This document shows positions 13,887-17,814 of a DNA stretch of 17,814 bases, one piece after another (position 1 is the first letter of the stretch; every line of letters starts with the position of its first letter). The stretch is taken from the NCBI GenBank assembly GCA_017889745.1, contig JAGGAG010000032.1, forward strand, positions 1 through 17,814. The letters run 5' to 3'. A model generated the notes under the pieces. That model made no database searches. It had not been told where the DNA came from and saw only the letters and a list, made by a program, of their open reading frames with translations. A program made the translations under genes and the position numbers. Source of the DNA: Gemmatimonadota bacterium (GTDB lineage: Bacteria; Gemmatimonadota; Gemmatimonadetes; Gemmatimonadales; GWC2-71-9).

Positions 13887-14911
13887 CGGATGCCCCGCTT
13901 CGCCGAGTGCAGGAGCCGCAACACGGGCGCCGGCAGCAGCGACGCCCCCAGGACCGACAGCGACCAGGCGTCATGCGGGCCGCCCGCCGCCCAGGCGCCG
14001 CGCAGTGCGGCGCGCGCACCGGCGGGGTCCTGGTTGGAGAGGCGAGTATAGGCCAGGCGGCGCATCAGCTTCCGCTTGCCACGGTGCCAGTTATCGGTGG
14101 CGCGGGCGCTGCGGCCGGGCCGGAGCGCGGCGGCGCGCTCCTGGCTCGCGAGCGCGTTCTCAATGAGCCGGGCCACGTTGGCGGGCGAGACGAGCGAGCC
14201 CGACTGGCTGATGCGATACCCGACGAGCGACGACGTCACGATCGCGACCTCGGCTGCCGCCGCGATGCGGTGGAAGAACTCGGTCTCCTCCGCGACACGA
14301 AACGCGGGGTCGAACCCGCCGGCCTGATCGAAGAGCACCCGCCGCACCAGGGCCGATGACGGCAGGCCAAAGTTGCCGAGAAACAGCGCATCGTAGGCAT
14401 CGCCGGTGAACGTCTCCCAGCTCTCGCCGCCAGCTTCGATGCTCTGCCGGCGCAGGTACTGCCCCAGGAAGGCGTGGGCGGTGGTGTGCTGTTCCCGGAA
14501 CACGGGGAACACCGCCTCGAACCCTTCGCGCCCCGGGATCACCCCGTCGTCGAGACCGATGACGTCGCAGCCGGTGATCGACCACGAGGCGCCGGAGTGC
14601 CGCACCGCGGCAAGCTGCACCTCCAGCTTCCGCGGGTGCCACAGGTCGTCGGAGTCCACGAAGGCGATCATCTCCGACGTGGCGAGCCGCACGCCGTGGT
14701 TCCGCGCCGCGGAGACTCCGGCATTCTGCTGGCGCACGTACTGAACGGCCGGCGCGAAGCCAGCGACCACCGATCCGGTGTCGTCGGCCGATCCATCATC
14801 GACCACGATGATCTCCCGTGCCGGATGCGACTGGGCAAGGACCGAGCGCAGCGTCGCCCCGATCCAGCCGGCGCGGTTGTACGTCGGCACGACCACACTG
14901 ACGGTGCTCAT
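13883..14911 (-). CDS. Family 2 glycosyltransferase
   Basis: A 342-residue GT-A enzyme. Motifs: VSVVVPTYNRAGWIGATL (4-21), IIVVDDGSADDTG (34-46), NAGVSAARNHG (63-73), the DSD metal site in FVDSDDLWHP (D86, D88), and RVAEETEFFHRIA, with an EE pair where ED is usual. The C-terminal 100 residues are Arg/Ala-rich, probably helical and possibly membrane-associated. The ATG at 14911 overlaps the upstream TGA (ATGA) and starts MSTVSVVVPTYN, a typical start; an ATG 15 nt upstream is less likely. It shares the DSDDLW layout with the GT2 at 6099-7073, so the two may be distant paralogues. The sugar is unknown. Confidence 0.92.
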   Translation of the reverse strand: MSTVSVVVPTYNRAGWIGATLRSVLAQSHPAREIIVVDDGSADDTGSVVAGFAPAVQYVRQQNAGVSAARNHGVRLATSEMIAFVDSDDLWHPRKLEVQLAAVRHSGASWSITGCDVIGLDDGVIPGREGFEAVFPVFREQHTTAHAFLGQYLRRQSIEAGGESWETFTGDAYDALFLGNFGLPSSALVRRVLFDQAGGFDPAFRVAEETEFFHRIAAAAEVAIVTSSLVGYRISQSGSLVSPANVARLIENALASQERAAALRPGRSARATDNWHRGKRKLMRRLAYTRLSNQDPAGARAALRGAWAAGGPHDAWSLSVLGASLLPAPVLRLLHSAKRGIR

Positions 14912-16095
14912 GCGCCGGTGAACCACTGCAGGGACTCGTGGAAGAACGGCGCCGGGTCGTCCAATCGCAGGACCTCGTTCCGGTCACCGGGCCGGAACAG
15001 CGTCATGAACTCGCGCAAGGCCTGCAGCCGCCCGGGCGCACCTGCCGGCATTCCGAGATCGGTCGCCGAGTGGCGCAGGCGAAGGAGCAGCTGATCGACA
15101 TCGCCCCACCACCAGCGCAGCCGTGTCCCGACGCGGTATGGCGCCGGCGCGGCGGGGGCACGCCCTTCCGCGCATTCGAGCAGCAACCGGGGAAAGTCCA
15201 CGCCGGCGTCGACGGCGAGCTGCAGCGAGCCCCAGAAGCGGCCGTTGATCTCCATCAGCATGGGCGTCCCGGTACGCTGATCGACCTTGTACTCCACCAT
15301 GGCCACGCCCTGCCAGCCGAAGTGCTCCAGCAAGCGGCGGGAGCGCTCCACGAGCACCGGATCAGCGGCGATACTCTCGCGGTATACGCTGACGCCGCCT
15401 GACGGCGGCTTCTCGCGCAGGCGCCGATGAGCGAACGCCGCCCGCAGCTGCCCGCCCCAGAGCAGCAGGAAGATGCCGAGACCGGGGCCCACGACACGCT
15501 CCTGGACGAGCAACGGAAAGGCGGCGACGGGGAGCGCCGCGAGCACCTGCTGCAGCGCCTCGGGTGAGCCGGCGTGGTACACGCCGAGCTTTTGTCGCCG
15601 CCCGGCCGACTCACCCACCGACCGAACCGGCTTCGCCACGACGGGATAGGTGAGGTCGAGCGGGAAGCGGGCGTCGCCGGGCGCCTGGAGCACCATCTGG
15701 CGGGGCACACCGATGCCGAAATCCGGCGCCGCCGCGAGCACGCACTGCTTGTCGCAGATGGCGCGTACGGTCTCGAGCGGGGGCCAGGGTATCGCGCCAG
15801 GCGGAAACGACCCGGCGTGCTCGAGAAGGGCGAGGAGGGCTGCCTCACCGGTCGGGAGCACGAAGCGGGCGCCCTCCTCCCCCGCGACGGCCGCAACGCG
15901 CGCGGCGAATGGCGCGGGCTCGCGCAGGGGATCGGGCACGGCCACCGCCCGGGCCGAGAACCGGGATCGACCGGCAAGCGACCGGGCGGATGCCGCGCAG
16001 GTGACGATCCGTCGACCACTGGCGCCGAGAGAGCGCACGACCGCGAGCGCAGCACGTTCGTCGGCGTCGGTGACAATGACCGTCTCACCTACCAC
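14908..16095 (-). CDS. ATP-grasp ligase (predicted carboligase) in the glycan operon
   Basis: A 395-residue ATP-grasp enzyme. An N-terminal nucleotide-fold domain (VIVTDADERAALAVVRSLG, 6-24) is followed by a pre-grasp region (AICDKQCVLAAAPDFGIGVP). The ATP-grasp core has YPVVAKPVRSVG with K155, LLVQERVVGPGLGIFLL with E199, a flexible loop REKPPSGGVSVY (227-238), VEYK with E268, and the metal-binding MEINGRFWGSLQLA (E282, N284). A Trp-rich and acidic C-terminal part follows. ATP-grasp enzymes join a carboxylate, through an acyl-phosphate, to an amine or other nucleophile; it resembles the predicted carboligases of COG3919. Substrates are unknown. Placement between the Wzy-like gene and two glycosyltransferases suggests it decorates the glycan or makes a precursor. 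GTG start at 16095, 7-nt overlap with the gene before it. Confidence 0.87.
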   Translation of the reverse strand: MVGETVIVTDADERAALAVVRSLGASGRRIVTCAASARSLAGRSRFSARAVAVPDPLREPAPFAARVAAVAGEEGARFVLPTGEAALLALLEHAGSFPPGAIPWPPLETVRAICDKQCVLAAAPDFGIGVPRQMVLQAPGDARFPLDLTYPVVAKPVRSVGESAGRRQKLGVYHAGSPEALQQVLAALPVAAFPLLVQERVVGPGLGIFLLLWGGQLRAAFAHRRLREKPPSGGVSVYRESIAADPVLVERSRRLLEHFGWQGVAMVEYKVDQRTGTPMLMEINGRFWGSLQLAVDAGVDFPRLLLECAEGRAPAAPAPYRVGTRLRWWWGDVDQLLLRLRHSATDLGMPAGAPGRLQALREFMTLFRPGDRNEVLRLDDPAPFFHESLQWFTGA

Positions 16096-17585
16096 GAAGT
16101 GAGGTCACCCGGCCTGAGCCTGGCCGTCGGCAGCGTCGCCAGCGGCCGCGGATAACGGGCCTGGCCGGGAAGCATCGGCTCCCACTCGGCGAGGATTCTC
16201 GTCTCCTCCCGGAGGCTGCTGCCGGTCATCGCGGCCGCGTGCAGCGCGATCCTCTGTTCCTTCACCCGCCGCGCGATGACGCCCATGAGTGCCGCCACGA
16301 AGGCACCGAGGACGTAGTAGGGCTCGAGCCAGGCGAAGTTGAGGAAGAAGGCGGTGGCCGTGAAGCCGACGAGAGCGACCGCGAAATACGGGCAGGCAAG
16401 ACGCAGGAAACGCTCTTCAGGGGTTCCGCGGCGCCAGCGATACGGCAGGGCCCGGCCGAGACGCAGCAGCGCGACAATGCCGAACAGCGGGATGGATGAC
16501 CAGAGGACCAGCCCCGGGACACCGAGCTCGGCGGCAGCCTGCGCGAAGGAGTTGTGCGGCGGGAGGCAGCGGATGCCATAGCCCGCCGGAGTGTTCTGGG
16601 CCTTCTCGGAGATGCTGCACTCGGCCTTCTCGAAGTTGCCGATGCCGAGCCCGAAGAAGGGACGCGCCAGCATATAGCCCATGCCGCGCTTGGCGACCTC
16701 CTTGCGGCCGTCCTTGGAGGTGTAGTTGTAGTCCTCCTTGGGGCTCATGATGGTCTGCATCTGCTGCCAGTAGCCCTCGGGGGCCCAGAGGCTCAGCCCC
16801 ACCGCGACCACACCGATCGTCAGGACCCGCCTGGCCAGCGAGACGCCGCGGCCGAAGAAGAGCAGCGCCACCCCGACCGCGACGAGGCCGATCAAGCCAC
16901 CGCGAGAGCCACTGCGCGCCACCGTCGCGCCGATGCCGACCATGGCGAGGATGGCGATCATCCTGCCCCGGGTTCGCGCCACCTGGGCCACGAGCAGGGC
17001 GCACGCGAGGGCCGGCATGAGAACCAGCACGACGTCGTTCGCATCCCAGGTGGCGAGACCGGCAAGCCGCGCGTAGCTGAAGTCGCTGCCGTATCGCTGA
17101 AGGTCGAAGAAGAAGAGGGCGAAGTAGGCCAGGACGAGGGCGCCGATGACGTACGACCAGGCGTAGGCGTAGAGATCGCGTGCCCGCCGGCAGGTGGCGA
17201 TGATGACGAAGGCCAGCAAGAGGTTCTTCCAGTACACCTCCAGCACGAACTTCCCCGAGTTGCCCATGGAGATGCCAAAGGGCACGGCCGCGACCGCCAT
17301 CACCCCGAGCCCGGCGATCACCCGCGCCGGCCAGGTGCTGAACACGCTCTCGCGAATAAGCAGGCGTGGATTGCCGAAGGCATAGACCGCCGTGAGGACC
17401 GTCAGCACCAGGATGGGTCGCGCCTTGGCCAGCACTGGCAGGTACTGGTGCACGCGGCTCACTACGAGCACGATCAGCAGGCAGACAATGACGCGCAGCG
17501 GGTCAAGGCGCGAGCGCAGCAGGTCCACGGGAGGTCGGCGGCGTCCCATCGACCGTGCCGCCCTGGCGAGTCCCCGCGTGCTCAC
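16089..17585 (-). CDS. O-antigen polymerase/ligase family protein (Wzy/WaaL-like)
   Basis: A 498-residue polytopic protein with about 11 hydrophobic segments. The family features are WDANDVVLVLMPAL (180-193), VARSGSRGGLIGL (222-234), a large periplasmic loop (about 265-345) ending in GLGIGNFEK and PPHNSFAQAAAELGVPGL with the conserved H344, and a cytoplasmic tail. It would polymerise repeat units (Wzy) or ligate the finished chain to an acceptor (WaaL); sequence alone does not separate the two. The large loop holds two cysteines (C323, C340) that could form a disulfide. The basic head (about 1-27) contains many arginines. The GTG at 17585 overlaps the upstream TGA as GTGA, which supports this start. 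The ATP-grasp gene downstream overlaps by 7 nt. Confidence 0.9.
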   Translation of the reverse strand: MSTRGLARAARSMGRRRPPVDLLRSRLDPLRVIVCLLIVLVVSRVHQYLPVLAKARPILVLTVLTAVYAFGNPRLLIRESVFSTWPARVIAGLGVMAVAAVPFGISMGNSGKFVLEVYWKNLLLAFVIIATCRRARDLYAYAWSYVIGALVLAYFALFFFDLQRYGSDFSYARLAGLATWDANDVVLVLMPALACALLVAQVARTRGRMIAILAMVGIGATVARSGSRGGLIGLVAVGVALLFFGRGVSLARRVLTIGVVAVGLSLWAPEGYWQQMQTIMSPKEDYNYTSKDGRKEVAKRGMGYMLARPFFGLGIGNFEKAECSISEKAQNTPAGYGIRCLPPHNSFAQAAAELGVPGLVLWSSIPLFGIVALLRLGRALPYRWRRGTPEERFLRLACPYFAVALVGFTATAFFLNFAWLEPYYVLGAFVAALMGVIARRVKEQRIALHAAAMTGSSLREETRILAEWEPMLPGQARYPRPLATLPTARLRPGDLTSW

Positions 17586-17814
17586 CGGCGCGATCCCGCA
17601 ACCGGGAGGGACATGACCGGGGTTCGAGGCCCGGCCGCGGTGACCAGTGCCGAGGCCACGGTGCCGGCCACGCGGGCGGCGCCCTCATCGGTGAAATGCG
17701 CGTAGTCGGCGAAGCAGGCAACGCATCCCGACAACGCCGCGCGCACGTCGGCCAGCGCGACGCCGGAATCGGCCGCAACGCGCCGCACCACCTCTGCACC
17801 AACCGAATCAAATG
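17582..17814 (-). CDS. SGNH/GDSL-type hydrolase, C-terminal part (5' end outside window)
   Basis: The frame is open from the window edge to TGA at 17584-17582, giving the last 76 residues. DYAHFTDEGAARVAGTVASAL contains the Asp-x-x-His block that ends SGNH hydrolases (D and H of the catalytic triad in DYAH), followed by the usual C-terminal helix and an unconserved tail. The Ser, Gly and Asn blocks lie beyond the window. In glycan clusters such enzymes remove or transfer acetyl groups. It is the most upstream visible gene of the minus-strand operon and is coupled to the Wzy/WaaL gene by GTGA. The family call rests on one motif. Confidence 0.65.
   Translation of the reverse strand, partial: FDSVGAEVVRRVAADSGVALADVRAALSGCVACFADYAHFTDEGAARVAGTVASALVTAAGPRTPVMSLPVAGSRR

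Noticed and set aside
16554..17705. Plus-strand open frame (383 codons) opposite the Wzy/WaaL gene
   Set aside because: Low-complexity Asp/Glu/His/Arg composition, no recognisable motif, fully antisense to a convincing membrane protein.
1..17814. Mobile elements, tRNAs, CRISPR arrays, prophage genes
   Set aside because: No transposase or integrase motifs, no spaced direct repeats of CRISPR type and no tRNA-like cloverleaf was noticed by eye. The 7-nt arrays have no spacers.

Overview
The window is a stretch of a high-GC bacterial chromosome (about two thirds G+C by eye) carrying a cell-surface polysaccharide locus, with a short acyl-CoA/ketone-body catabolic module set inside it. No rRNA, tRNA, transposase, CRISPR array or origin was seen. 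No taxonomic marker gene is present. The codon bias, the GTG starts, the 7-nt repeats at gene ends and the -10-like boxes of the form TAnnTTCG would fit Gemmatimonadota or a relative of the FCB group, but that placement is an inference.

Layout. (1) Positions 1-1706, plus strand: the tail of an unknown CPVCG-containing protein, a one-SLBB polysaccharide export protein, and a short-form (PglC-like) phosphoglycosyl transferase that would start the lipid-linked repeat unit. A GNRA-loop hairpin terminator follows. (2) 1821-4150, minus strand: a GT4 glycosyltransferase followed by a membrane-anchored GT2, with stop and start overlapping. (3) 4284-7073, plus strand: a zinc-ribbon SAM methyltransferase, HMG-CoA lyase (mvaB) and a GT2, the last two coupled by GTGA. 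(4) 7156-8501, plus strand: scoA and scoB, the two subunits of a 3-oxoacid CoA-transferase. (5) 8470-9639, minus strand: an OafA-type acyltransferase whose 3' end overlaps scoB by 32 nt. (6) 9717-12759, plus strand: a GT-C (ArnT/PMT-like) membrane glycosyltransferase and a Wzx-type flippase. (7) 12786-17814, minus strand: five coupled genes read SGNH hydrolase (partial), Wzy/WaaL-type O-antigen polymerase/ligase, ATP-grasp ligase, GT2, GT4.

How the genes fit together. The phosphoglycosyl transferase, the five cytoplasmic glycosyltransferases, the Wzx flippase, the Wzy/WaaL protein and the SLBB export protein make up most of a Wzx/Wzy-dependent pathway. The missing standard part is the Wzc-type co-polymerase/kinase, which could lie left of the window. 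The methyltransferase, acyltransferase, SGNH hydrolase and ATP-grasp enzyme are candidate decorating enzymes. HMG-CoA lyase (leucine catabolism, releasing acetoacetate and acetyl-CoA) and ScoAB (acetoacetate activation) form a second, metabolic theme. They are woven into the glycan genes tightly enough (GTGA coupling, convergent overlap) to deserve attention. The least expected points are this interleaving, a predicted ATP-grasp carboligase inside a coupled glycan operon, and degenerate 7-nt repeats that begin at stop codons and in one case contain the next gene's start codon.
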